DNA of 64,000 nt. It comes from Atherix ibis (lineage: Eukaryota > Arthropoda > Insecta > Diptera > Athericidae). The stretch lies in the NCBI GenBank assembly GCA_958298945.1, contig OY282610.1, positions 54,189,044 through 54,253,043 on the forward strand, given 5' to 3'. The position numbers were made by a program, and so were the translations under genes. The notes beneath the pieces are model-generated. The model searched no databases. It was not told the origin of the DNA and saw only the letters and a program-made list of their open reading frames with translations. This document shows, in pieces, positions 14,200 through 23,188 of this stretch (position 1 is its first letter; every line of letters starts with the position of its first letter).

Positions 14200-15998
14200 A
14201 TTTATTCTGAAAGGATATTCCTTTTTCGATCAGGATAATATGGATCTAGAAGGCTATGTTAAAGTGTATGTAATGAAACCATGAAACAAATTGCCATTTT
14301 TATCCAAAAAAGCAAACTTTATTTTTAAAAAAATACAGCGAACTTTAGGTATTTTTTTTTAAAACGCCTGGAAAAAATTTTCCTGTAAGGACTTTTTTAG
14401 TCCGATCAGGATAATAAGAATAATTATTAGTTTCACATATGTATGCGCATTAACATCATTAAACAAATTTTCGAAAAAATTTCCTTTTTCATAGAAAAAT
14501 AGAAAAAAAAAATTTAATGATCTTTTGGCAAATTTTTCTCAAAACTCCCACCGAAATTTATCGTGACATGTCATTTTCCTTCCAATCATTATATTAAGAG
14601 TCATAGAAGGTTTGCCTGAAAGTGTGCAATGACACCACAAAATAAATTCTAAAAAACCTTAATTTTTATACAAAAAAAACGAATTTCAATAAAGAAAACA
14701 ATTAATTTTATGAATTTTTTCTCAAAATCACCAACAAAAATTTATCCAGAGAGGATATTCTCATTCCAATCGAGAAAATATGTATTGGAGAAGCTTTGCC
14801 TGAAAGTACGCAATGACACCATAAAAACAATTCTAAAAACCTTAATTTGTATATAAAAAAAAACGAATTTTAAGAAAGAAAACTATAAATTTTATGAATT
14901 TTTTCTCAAAATCACCAACAAAAATTTATCCAGAAAGGATATTCTTATTCCAATCGAAAAAATATGTATTGGATAAGCTTTGCCTGAAAGTACGCAATGA
15001 CATCATAAAAACAATTCTAAAAACCTTAATTTGTATACAAAAAAAAACGAATTTTAGGAAAGAAAACTATAAATTTTATGAATTTTTTCTCAAAATCACC
15101 AACAAAAATTTATCCAGAAAGGATATTCTCATTCCAATCGAGAAAATATGCATTGGAGAAGCTTTGCCTAAAAGTACGCAATGACACCATAAAAACCGTT
15201 CTAAAAACCTTAATTTTTATACAAAAAAAACGAATTTTAATAAAGAAAACAATTAATTTTATGAATTTTTTCTCAAAATCACCAACAAAAATTTATCCAG
15301 AAAGGATATTCTCATTCCAATCGAGAAAATATGCATTGGAGAAGCTTTGCCTAAAAGTACGCAATGACACCATAAAAACCGTTCTAAAAACCTTAATTTT
15401 TATACAAAAAAAACGAATTTTAAGAAAGAAAACCATAAATTTTATGAATTTTTTCTCAAAATCACCAACAAAAATTTATCCAGAAATGATATTCTCATTC
15501 CAATCGAGAAAATATGCATTGGAAAAGCTTTGCCTGAAAGTACGCAATGACACCATAAAAACAATTCTAAAAACCTTAATTTTTATACAAAAAAAATGAA
15601 TTTTAAGAAAGAAAACCATAAATTTTATGAATTTTTTCTCAAAACCACCAACAAAAATTTATCCAGAAAGAATTTTCTCATTCCAATGAGAATAATATGA
15701 ATTGGAGAAGCTTTGCCTGAAAGTGCACAATCATACCCCAAACAAACATCTCCAAAAAACCACCATTTTCATAGAGAAAAACAAATTTTAAGAGAAAGTG
15801 GACTCAGTGTAATAATTGTTGCCTCCTATTTTTTGAGAAAACTGGGTGCCTGGTGTAAAAATTGGATTTTCGTGAATATTTTCACAAATTTTCGAATTTT
15901 TGTGGTTTTTTGCATATCTTTAGGTGGTCAATTTATTTTGCTTTCAGTAAATAAAAAATTTAATTTTAGGCAATTTATTTTTAATAGTGCTCACAAAA
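14200..15998 (+). repeat. HOR unit U10, n=5, 1799 bp
   Basis: Carries the same B deletion as U9. Markers shared with U17: gtatataaaaaaa in D1, attcttattcc with aaaaaatatgtattggataag in D2, and gaatattttcac with caatttatttttaat in F. Also gacatcat. D3 is gamma-prime. Confidence 0.95.
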
Positions 15999-17069
15999 AT
16001 TTATTCTGAAAGGATATTCCTTTTTCGAGCAGGATAATATGGATCTAGAAGGCTATGTTAAAGTGTATGTAATGAAACCATGAAACAAATTGCCATTTTT
16101 ATCCAAAAAAGCAAACTTTATTTTTAAAAAAATACAGCGAACTTTAGGTATTTTTTTTTAAAACGCCTGGAAAAAATTTTCCTGTTAGGACTTTTTTAGT
16201 CCGATCAGGATAATAAGAATAATTATTAGTTTCACATATGTATGCGCATTAACATCATTAAACAAATTTTCGAAAAAATTTCCTTTTTCATAGAAAAATA
16301 GAAATTTAAAAAAAAATTTAATGTTCTTTTGGCAAATTTTTCTCAAAACTCCCACCGAAATTTATCGTGACATGTCATTTTCCTTCCAATCATTATATTA
16401 AGAGTCATAGAAGGTTTGCCTGAAAGTGTGCAATGACACCACAAAATAAATTCTAAAAAACCTTAATTTTTATACAAAAAAAAACGAATTTTAATAAAGA
16501 AAACAATTAATTTTATGAATTTTTTCTCAAAATCACCAACAAAAATTTATCCAGAAAGGATATTCTCATTCCAATCGAGAAAATATGCATTGGAGAAGCT
16601 TTGCCTAAAAGTACGCAATGACACCATAAAAACCGTTCTAAAAACCTTAATTTTTATACAAAAAAAATGAATTTTAAGAAAGAAAACCATAAATTTTATG
16701 AATTTTTTCTCAAAACCACCAACAAAAATTTATCCAGAAAGAATTTTCTCATTCCAATGAGAATAATATGAATTGGAGAAACTTTGCCTGAAAGTACACA
16801 ATCATACCCCAAACAAACATCTCCAAAAAACCACCATTTTCATAGAGAAAAATAAATTTTAAGAGAAAGTGGACTCAGTGTAATAATTGTTGCCTCCTAT
16901 TTTTTGAGAAAACTGGGTGCCTGGTGTAAAAATTGGATTTTCGTGAATATTGTCACAAATTTTCGAATTTTTGTGGTTTTTTGCATATCTTTAGGTGGTC
17001 AATTTATTTTGCTTTCAGTAAATAAAAAATTTAATTTTAGGCAATTTTTTTTTAATAGTGCTCACAAAA
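15999..17069 (+). repeat. HOR unit U11, n=1, 1071 bp
   Basis: One D only, with a gamma head (gcattgg, ctaaaag, ccgttct) and the delta exit (aaatgaattttaag), so it is a chimera different from the single D of U1. Markers: cgagcagg in A, cctgttagg in B, aatgttctttt. E is the E* variant with a TAA in aaaaataaat. Confidence 0.95.
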
Positions 17070-17246
17070 ATTTATTCTGAAAGGATATTCCTTTTTCGAT
17101 CAGGATAATATGGATCTAGAAGGCTATGTTAAAGTGTATGTAATGAAACCATGAAACAAATTGCCATTTTTATCCAAAAAAGCAAACTTTATTTTTAAAA
17201 AAATACAGCGAACTTTAGGTATTTTTTTTTAAAACGCCTGGAAAAA
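17070..17246 (+). repeat. Exemplar module A (177 bp, diverged monomer)
   Basis: Module A in U12 opens with atttattctgaaagg and carries the once-per-unit marker ggatctagaaggctatg. It aligns with the canonical D monomer at the start (aaaggatattc in both) and at the dinucleotide-rich centre (tcgatcaggataatatgg against tcgagaaaatatgtattgg), so it is a diverged member of the same family. It holds an XbaI site (tctaga, 17115-17120) that is absent from nearly all other modules. Length is 177 bp in almost every unit; U29 and U32 lack 4 bp. Confidence 0.93.
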
Positions 17247-17253
17247 ATTTTCC
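17240..17253 (+). other. A/B junction palindrome
   Basis: GGAAAA-AA-TTTTCC straddles the A/B boundary just upstream of the hairpin and overlaps its first bases. In U5, U20 and U24 it is a perfect 14-bp palindrome (ggaaaaatttttcc); in U2 and U31 single changes interrupt it. Confidence 0.65.
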
Positions 17254-17430
17254 TGTAAGGACTTTTTTAGTCCGATCAGGATAATAAGAATAATTATTAG
17301 TTTCACATATGTATGCGCATTAACATCATTAAACAAATTTTCGAAAAAATTTCCTTTTTCATAGAAAAATAGAAATTTAAAAAAAAATTTAATGATCTTT
17401 TGGCAAATTTTTCTCAAAACTCCCACCGAA
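17247..17430 (+). repeat. Exemplar module B (184 bp, diverged monomer)
   Basis: Module B in U12 opens with attttcctgtaagg and ends ctcaaaactcccaccgaa, which matches the D end ctcaaaatcaccaacaaaa in position and pattern. It carries a 31-nt inverted repeat at its start and an NdeI-type catatg near its middle. It is the most diverged full-length module and occurs once per unit. Confidence 0.93.
17251..17281 (+). other. Two-part inverted repeat (hairpin) at start of module B
   Basis: TCCTG, 3-nt spacer TAA, GGACT, 5-nt loop TTTTT, AGTCC, 3-nt spacer GAT, CAGGA. Both 5-bp arms are exact complements and the spacers form a symmetric internal loop. The inner GGACT/AGTCC stem is intact in every B copy I checked except U32 and U35, where it is deleted whole. 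Changes fall in the outer arm or spacers (U4, U11, U18, U20, U24). No U-run follows on either side as a bacterial terminator would need, and no such role is proposed. Confidence 0.8.
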
Positions 17431-17614
17431 ATTTATCGTGACATGTCATTTTCCTTCCAATCATTATATTAAGAGTCATAGAAGGTTTGCCTAAAAGTGT
17501 GCAATGACACCACAAAATAAATTCTAAAAAACCTTAATTTTTATACAAAAAAAACAAATTTTAATAAAGAAAACAATTAATTTTATGAATTTTTTCTCAA
17601 AATCACCAACAAAA
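17431..17614 (+). repeat. Exemplar module C (184 bp, diverged monomer)
   Basis: Module C opens with atttatcgtgacatgtc and contains gcctgaaagtgtgcaatgac, close to the D sequence gcctgaaagtacgcaatgac. Its last third (aataaagaaaacaattaatt) differs from standard D (aagaaagaaaactataaatt) but is found again in a subset of D monomers. The D-type HindIII site is usually lost here (gaaggtttgcc), but is present in U2 and U14. Confidence 0.93.
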
Positions 17615-17798
17615 ATTTATCCAGAAAGGATATTCTCATTCCAATCGAGAAAATATGTATTGGAGAAGCTTTGCCTGAAAGTACGCAATGACACCATAAA
17701 AACAATTCTAAAAACCTTAATTTGTATACAAAAAAAAACTAATTTTAAGAAAGAAAACTATAAATTTTATGAATTTTTTCTCAAAATCACCAACAAAA
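17615..17798 (+). repeat. Exemplar D monomer, alpha subtype (D1)
   Basis: Canonical 184-bp monomer. Alpha is marked by gtattgg, tgaaagtacgc, acaattct, aatttgtatac and a tail ttaagaaagaaaactat. It follows C directly. It contains a HindIII site (aagctt, 17666-17671) and the TCCAAT/ATTGGA dyad. This copy has the private variant aaactaattttaag, shared with U13, U19 and U23. Confidence 0.93.
17640..17664 (+). other. TCCAAT/ATTGGA dyad of the D monomer
   Basis: Six-base arms TCCAAT (17640-17645) and ATTGGA (17659-17664) flank a 13-nt loop. The same arms and the same loop length occur in E, where the loop sequence has changed (gagaataatatga). C keeps only the CCAAT arm; A and B have lost both. It is repeated about 160 times in D and about 38 times in E. 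Confidence 0.75.
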
Positions 17799-17982
17799 AT
17801 TTATCCAGAAAGGATATTCTCATTCCAATCGAGAAAATATGTATTGGAGAAGCTTTGCCTGAAAGTACGCAATGACACCATAAAAACAATTCTAAAAACC
17901 TTAATTTGTATACAAAAAAAAACGAATTTTAGGAAAGAAAACTATAAATTTTATGAATTTTTTCTCAAAATCACCAACAAAA
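17799..17982 (+). repeat. Exemplar D monomer, beta subtype (D2)
   Basis: Beta resembles alpha in its head (gtattgg, acaattct, aatttgtatac) but has the tail ttaggaaagaaaactat. The A-to-G difference is consistent across the array and fixes the position of beta as the second D in four-D units. Confidence 0.9.
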
Positions 17983-18166
17983 ATTTATCCAGAAAGGATA
18001 TTCTCATTCCAATCGAGAAAATATGCATTGGAAAAGCTTTGCCTAAAAGTACGCAATGACACCATAAAAACCGTTCTAAAAACCTTAATTTTTATACAAA
18101 AAAAAACGAATTTTAAGAAAGAAAACCATAAATTTTATGATTTTTTTCTCAAAATCACCAACAAAA
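17983..18166 (+). repeat. Exemplar D monomer, gamma subtype (D3)
   Basis: Gamma is marked by gcattgg, ctaaaagtacgc, ccgttct, aatttttatac and a tail ttaagaaagaaaaccat. Some gamma copies elsewhere instead have the C-like tail aataaagaaaacaattaatt and are called gamma-prime here. Confidence 0.9.
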
Positions 18167-18349
18167 ATTTATCCAGAAATGATATTCTCATTCCAATCGA
18201 GAAAATATGCATTGGAGAAGCTTTGCCTGAAAGTACGCAATGACACCATAAAAACAATTCTAAAAACCTTAATTTTTATACAAAAAAAATGAATTTTAAG
18301 AAAGAAAACCATAAATTTTATGAATTTTTTCTCAAAACCACCAACAAAA
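18167..18349 (+). repeat. Exemplar D monomer, delta subtype (D4)
   Basis: Delta opens with ccagaaatgatattc instead of ccagaaaggatattc, has gcattgg with tgaaagtacgc and acaattct, then aaatgaattttaag and ends ctcaaaaccaccaacaaa. It is the last D before E in most units. The ctcaaaacc end is shared only with the D that precedes E. Confidence 0.9.
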
Positions 18350-18558
18350 ATTTATCCAGAAAGAATTTTCTCATTCCAATGAGAATAATATGAATTGGAG
18401 AAACTTTGCCTGAAAGTACACAATCATACCCCAAACAAACATCTCCAAAAAACCACCATTTTCATAGAGAAAAATAAATTTTAAGAGAAAGTGGACTCAG
18501 TGTAATAATTGTTGCCTCCTATTTTTTGAGAAAACTGGGTGCCTGGTGTAAAAATTGG
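18350..18558 (+). repeat. Exemplar module E (209 bp, enlarged diverged monomer)
   Basis: E starts like D (atttatccagaaagaattttc) and keeps the TCCAAT/ATTGGA dyad with a changed 13-nt loop. It then diverges (acaatcataccccaaacaaac) and carries about 25 extra bases around gtggactcagtgtaataatt. It is single-copy per HOR. This U12 copy is the variant E* (gaaactttg, agtacacaatc, gaaaaataaat), shared with U11, U18 and U22. Confidence 0.92.
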
Positions 18559-20021
18559 ATTTTCGTGAATATTGTCACAAATTTTCGAATTTTTGTGGTT
18601 TTTTGCATATCTTTAGGTGGTCAATTTATTTTGCTTTCAGTAAATAAAAAATTTAATTTTAGGCAATTTTTTTTTAATAGTGCTCACAAAAATTTATTCT
18701 GAAAGGATATTCCTTTTTCGATCAGGATAATATGGATCTAGAAGGCTATGTTAAAGTGTATGTAATGAAACCATGAAACAAATTGCCATTTTTATCCAAA
18801 AAAGCAAACTTTATTTTTAAAAAAATACAGCGAACTTTAGGTATTTTTTTTTAAAACGCCTGGAAAAAATTTTCCTGTAAGGACTTTTTTAGTCCGATCA
18901 GGATAATAAGAATAATTATTAGTTTCACATATGTATGCGCATTAACATCATTAAACAAATTTTCGAAAAAATTTCCTTTTTCATAGAAAAATAGAAATTT
19001 AAAAAAAAATTTAATGATCTTTTGGCAAATTTTTCTCAAAACTCCCACCGAAATTTATCGTGACATGTCATTTTCCTTCCAATCATTATATTAAGAGTCA
19101 TAGAAGGTTTGCCTAAAAGTGTGCAATGACACCACAAAATAAATTCTAAAAAACCTTAATTTTTATACAAAAAAAACAAATTTTAATAAAGAAAACAATT
19201 AATTTTATGAATTTTTTCTCAAAATCACCAACAAAAATTTATCCAGAAAGGATATTCTCATTCCAATCGAGAAAATATGTATTGGAGAAGCTTTGCCTGA
19301 AAGTACGCAATGACACCATAAAAACAATTCTAAAAACCTTAATTTGTATACAAAAAAAAACTAATTTTAAGAAAGAAAACTATAAATTTTATGAATTTTT
19401 TCTCAAAATCACCAACAAAAATTTATCCAGAAAGGATATTCTCATTCCAATCGAGAAAATATGTATTGGAGAAGCTTTGCCTGAAAGTACGCAATGACAC
19501 CATAAAAACAATTCTAAAAACCTTAATTTGTATACAAAAAAAAACGAATTTTAGGAAAGAAAACTATAAATTTTATGAATTTTTTCTCAAAATCACCAAC
19601 AAAAATTTATCCAGAAAGGATATTCTCATTCCAATCGAGAAAATATGCATTGGAAAAGCTTTGCCTAAAAGTACGCAATGACACCATAAAAACCGTTCTA
19701 AAAACCTTAATTTTTATACAAAAAAAAACGAATTTTAAGAAAGAAAACCATAAATTTTATGATTTTTTTCTCAAAATCACCAACAAAAATTTATCCAGAA
19801 ATGATATTCTCATTCCAATCGAGAAAATATGCATTGGAGAAGCTTTGCCTGAAAGTACGCAATGACACCATAAAAACAATTCTAAAAACCTTAATTTTTA
19901 TACAAAAAAAATGAATTTTAAGAAAGAAAACCATAAATTTTATGAATTTTTTCTCAAAACCACCAACAAAAATTTATCCAGAAAGAATTTTCTCATTCCA
20001 ATGAGAATAATATGAATTGGA
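18400..20021 (+). repeat. 1,622-bp tandem duplication, copy II (U12 E* to U13 D4/E)
   Basis: Begins with E* and ends before the standard E of U13. The same arrangement, E* at the left edge and standard E after the right edge, is seen in the 7.59-kb duplication. Confidence 0.88.
18559..18691 (+). repeat. Exemplar module F (133 bp, truncated module)
   Basis: F begins attttcgtgaatattgtcac and ends agtgctcacaaaa, directly before the next A. Its ends resemble monomer ends, but it is about 51 bp shorter than 184. E plus F is 342 bp, 26 bp short of two monomers. The central tggttttttgcatatcttt has no clear match in D. Confidence 0.85.
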
Positions 20022-20313
20022 GAAGCTTTGCCTGAAAGTGCACAATCATACCCCAAACAAACATCTCCAAAAAACCACCATTTTCATAGAGAAAAACAAA
20101 TTTTAAGAGAAAGTGGACTCAGTGTAATAATTGTTGCCTCCTATTTTTTGAGAAAACTGGGTGCCTGGTGTAAAAATTGGATTTTCGTGAATATTGTCAC
20201 AAATTTTCGAATTTTTGTGGTTTTTTGCATATCTTTAAGTGGTCAATTTATTTTGCTTTCAGTAAATAAAAAATTTAATTTTAGGCAATTTTTTTTTAAT
20301 AGTGCTCACAAAA
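18692..20313 (+). repeat. HOR unit U13, n=4, 1622 bp
   Basis: Same length as U12 and the same private variants through D4, but E is the standard form (gaagctttg, gtgcacaatc, aaaaacaaat) and F has atctttaagtgg, a variant shared with U19 and U23. Confidence 0.96.
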
Positions 20314-21935
20314 ATTTATTCTGAAAGGATATTCCTTTTTCGATCAGGATAATATGGATCTAGAAGGCTATGTTAAAGTGTATGTAATGAAACCATGAAA
20401 CAAATTGCCATTTTTATCCAAAAAAGCAAACTTTATTTTTAAAAAAATACAGCGAACTTTAGGTATTTTTTTTTAAAACGCCTGGAAAAAATTTTCCTGT
20501 AAGGACTTTTTTAGTCCGATCAGGATAATAAGAATAATTATTAGTTTCACATATGTATGCGCATTAACATCATTAAACAAATTTTCGAAAAAATTTCCTT
20601 TTTCATAGAAAAATAGAAATTTAAAAAAAAATTTAATGATCTTTTGGCAAATTTTTCTCAAAACTCCCACCGAAATTTATCGTGACATGTCATTTTTCTT
20701 CTAATCATTATATTAAGAGTCACAGAAGCTTTGCCTGAAAGTGTGCAATGACACCACAAAATAAATTCTAAAAAACCTTAATTTTTATACAAAAAAAAAC
20801 GAATTTTAATAAAGAAAACAATTAATTTTATGAATTTTTTCTCAAAATCACCAACAAAAATTTATCCAGAAAGGATATTCTCATTCCAATCGAGAAAATA
20901 TGTATTGGAGAAGCTTTGCCTGAAAGTACGCAATGACACCATAAAAACAATTCTAAAAACCTTAATTTGTATACAAAAAAAAACGAATTTTAAGAAAGAA
21001 AACTATAAATTTTATGAATTTTTTCTCAAAATCACCAACAAAAATTTATCCAGAAAGGATATTCTCATTCCAATCGAGAAAATATGTATTGGAGAAGCTT
21101 TGCCTAAAAGTACGCAATGACACCATAAAAACAATTCTAAAAACCTTAATTTGTATACAAAAAAAAACGAATTTTAGGAAAGAAAACTATAAATTTTATG
21201 AATTTTTTCTCAAAATCACCAACAAAAATTTATCCAGAAAGGATATTCTCATTCCAATCGAGAAAATATGCATTGGAGAAGCTTTGCCTAAAAGTACGCA
21301 ATCACACCATAAAAACCGTTCTAAAAACCTTAATTTTTATACAAAAAAAACGAATTTTAAGAAAGAAAACCATAAATTTTATGAATTTTTTCTCAAAATC
21401 ACCAACAAAAATTTATCCAGAAATGATATTCTCATTCCAATCGAGAAAATATGCATTGGAGAAGCTTTGCCTGAAAGTACGCAATGACACCATAAAAACA
21501 ATTCTAAAAACCTTAATTTTTATACAAAAAAAATGAATTTTAAGAAAGAAAACCATAAATTTTATGAATTTTTTCTCAAAACCACCAACAAAAATTTATC
21601 CAGAAAGAATTTTCTCATTCCAATGAGAATAATATGAATTGGAGAAGCTTTGCCTGAAAGTGCACAATCATACCCCAAACAAACATCTCCAAAAAACCAC
21701 CATTTTCATAGAGAAAAACAAATTTTAAGAGAAAGTGGACTCAGTGTAATAATTGTTGCCTCCTATTTTTGAGAAAACTGGGTGCCTGGTGTAAAAAATT
21801 GGATTTTCGTGAATATTGTCACAAATTTTCGAATTTTTGTGGTTTTTTGCATATCTTTAGGTGGTCAATTTATTTTGCTTTCAGTAAATAAAAAATTTAA
21901 TTTTAGGCAATTTTTTTTTAATAGTGCTCACAAAA
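20314..21935 (+). repeat. HOR unit U14, n=4, 1622 bp
   Basis: Markers: catttttcttctaatc and gtcacagaagctttg in C (cacagaag shared with U20 and U24), gcaatcacacc in gamma. E has one T fewer (cctatttttgag) and one A more (gtaaaaaattgg) about 30 bp later, which restores the length. Confidence 0.96.
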
Positions 21936-23188
21936 ATTTATTCTGAAAGGATATTCCTTTTTCGATCAGGATAATATGGATCTAGAAGGCTATGTTAAAG
22001 TGTATGTAATGAAACCATGAAACAAATTGCCATTTTTATCCAAAAAAGCAAACTTTATTTTTTAAAAAATACAGCGAACTTTAGGTATTTTTTTTTAAAA
22101 CGCCTGGAAAAAATTTTCCTGTAAGGACTTTTTTAGTCCGATCAGGATAATAAGAATAATTATTAGTTTCACATATGTATGCGCATTAACATCATTAAAC
22201 AAATTTTCGAAAAAATTTCCTTTTTCATAGAAAAATAGAAATTTAAAAAAAAATTTAATGATCTTTTGGCAAATTTTTCTCAAAACTCCCACCGAAATTT
22301 ATCGTGACATGTCATTTTCCTTCCAATCATTATATTAAGAGTCATAGAAGGTTTGCCTGAAAGTGTGCAATGACACCACAAAATAAATTCTAAAAAACCT
22401 TAATTTTTATACAAAAAAAACGAATTTTAATAAAGAAAACAATTAATTTTATGAATTTTTTCTCAAAATCACAAACAAAAATTTATCCAGAAAGGATATT
22501 CTCATTCCAATCGAGAAAATATGTATTGGAGAAGCTTTGCCTGAAAGTACGGCAATGACACCATAAAAACAATTCTAAAAACCTTAATTTGTATACAAAA
22601 AAAACGAATTTTAGGAAAGAAAACTATAAATTTTATGAATTTTTTCTCAAAATCACCAACAAAAATTTATCCAGAAAGGATATTCTCATTGCAATCGAGA
22701 AAATATGCATTGGAGAAGCTTTGCCTAAAAGTACGCAATGACACCATAAAAACCGTTCTAAAAACCTTAATTTTTATACAAAAAAACGAATTTTAAGAAA
22801 GAAAACCATAAATTTTATGAATTTTTTCTCAAAACCACCAACAAAAATTTATCCAGAAAGAATTTTCTCATTCCAATGAGAATAATATGAATTGGAGACG
22901 CTTTGCCTGAAAGTGCACAATCATACCCCAAACAAACATCTCCAAAAAACCACCATTTTCATAGAGAAAAACAAATTTTAAGAGAAAGTGGACTCAGTGT
23001 AATAATTGTTGCCTCCTATTTTTTGAGAAAACTGGGTGCCTGGTGTAAAAATTGGATTTTCGTGAATATTGTCACAAATTTTCGAATTTTTGTGGTTTTT
23101 TGCATATCTTTAGGTGGTCAATTTATTTTGCTTTCAGTAACTAAAAAATTTAATTTTAGGCAATTTTTTTTTAATAGTGCTCACAAAA
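21936..23188 (+). repeat. HOR unit U15, n=2, 1253 bp
   Basis: Two D monomers. Markers: tttttttaaaaaat in A, cacaaacaaaa before D1, gtacggcaatg in D1, attgcaatcg in D2 (breaks the left dyad arm), ggagacgctttg in E (HindIII lost) and agtaactaaaaaa in F. Confidence 0.95.

Larger units (their letters stand above)
16778..18399 (+). repeat. 1,622-bp tandem duplication, copy I (U11 E* to U12 D4/E)
   Basis: The gaaac marker of E* is at 16778 in U11 and at 18400 in U12, exactly 1622 apart. U12 shares its A-D4 variants (aaaacaaatttt in C, aaactaatttt, tgatttttttctc) with U13. Confidence 0.88.
17070..18691 (+). repeat. HOR unit U12, n=4, 1622 bp (reference unit)
   Basis: Typical four-D unit with order alpha, beta, gamma, delta. 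Carries aaaacaaattttaat in C, aaactaattttaag in D1, a tgatttttttctc at the gamma/delta boundary, and E*. Near-identical to U13 from A to D4. It is dissected module by module in the exemplar entries. Confidence 0.96.
14200..21935 (+). repeat. Older super-repeat block, copy I (U10-U14)
   Basis: D counts are 5, 1, 4, 4, 4. Private variants match U17-U20 in order: attcttattcc/tattggataag (U10 = U17), single chimeric D plus E* (U11 = U18), aaactaattttaag and atctttaagtgg (U12/U13 = U19), cacagaag (U14 = U20). Block edges are approximate. Confidence 0.7.

Noticed and set aside
17251..17281. Rho-independent terminator
   Set aside because: The stems are only 5 bp with an internal loop, no T-run follows the stem, and the sequence context is eukaryotic satellite.
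17229..17426. Minus-strand open frame of about 65 codons across module B, present in most units
   Set aside because: It starts at GTG, is lysine/phenylalanine-rich from A/T runs, changes its end when U32/U35 lose 19 bp, and is lost through indels in U3, U6, U8, U9, U10 and U16 without other consequence.
17400..17450. CENP-B box or related 17-bp motif
   Set aside because: I looked for TTCGNNNNANNCGGG on both strands. The nearest sequence, the reverse complement of cccaccgaaa at the B/C junction, lacks the required A and CGGG.
17585..18243. Overlapping 96-codon plus-strand frames starting at atgaattttttctc, one per D monomer
   Set aside because: 184 is not a multiple of 3, so each monomer step changes frame and successive frames overlap out of register. 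Their length depends only on A-run length, and they translate the same repeat in different frames. No codon bias, domain or start context supports coding.
18411..18691. Open frame of about 98 codons across E and F, present in most units, with hydrophobic stretches
   Set aside because: It opens at TTG with no ATG. It is interrupted by a TAA in the E* units (U11, U12, U18, U22), by single-base indels in U9 and U29 and by a lost base in F of U16, U19 and U23. It recurs because E-F is copied with the HOR.
17070..18691. Transposon-derived unit (LTR or MITE)
   Set aside because: No terminal inverted repeats, target-site duplications, tRNA primer site or polypurine tract bound the HOR. Modules A, B, C and E align to the monomer, which explains the unit without an element.
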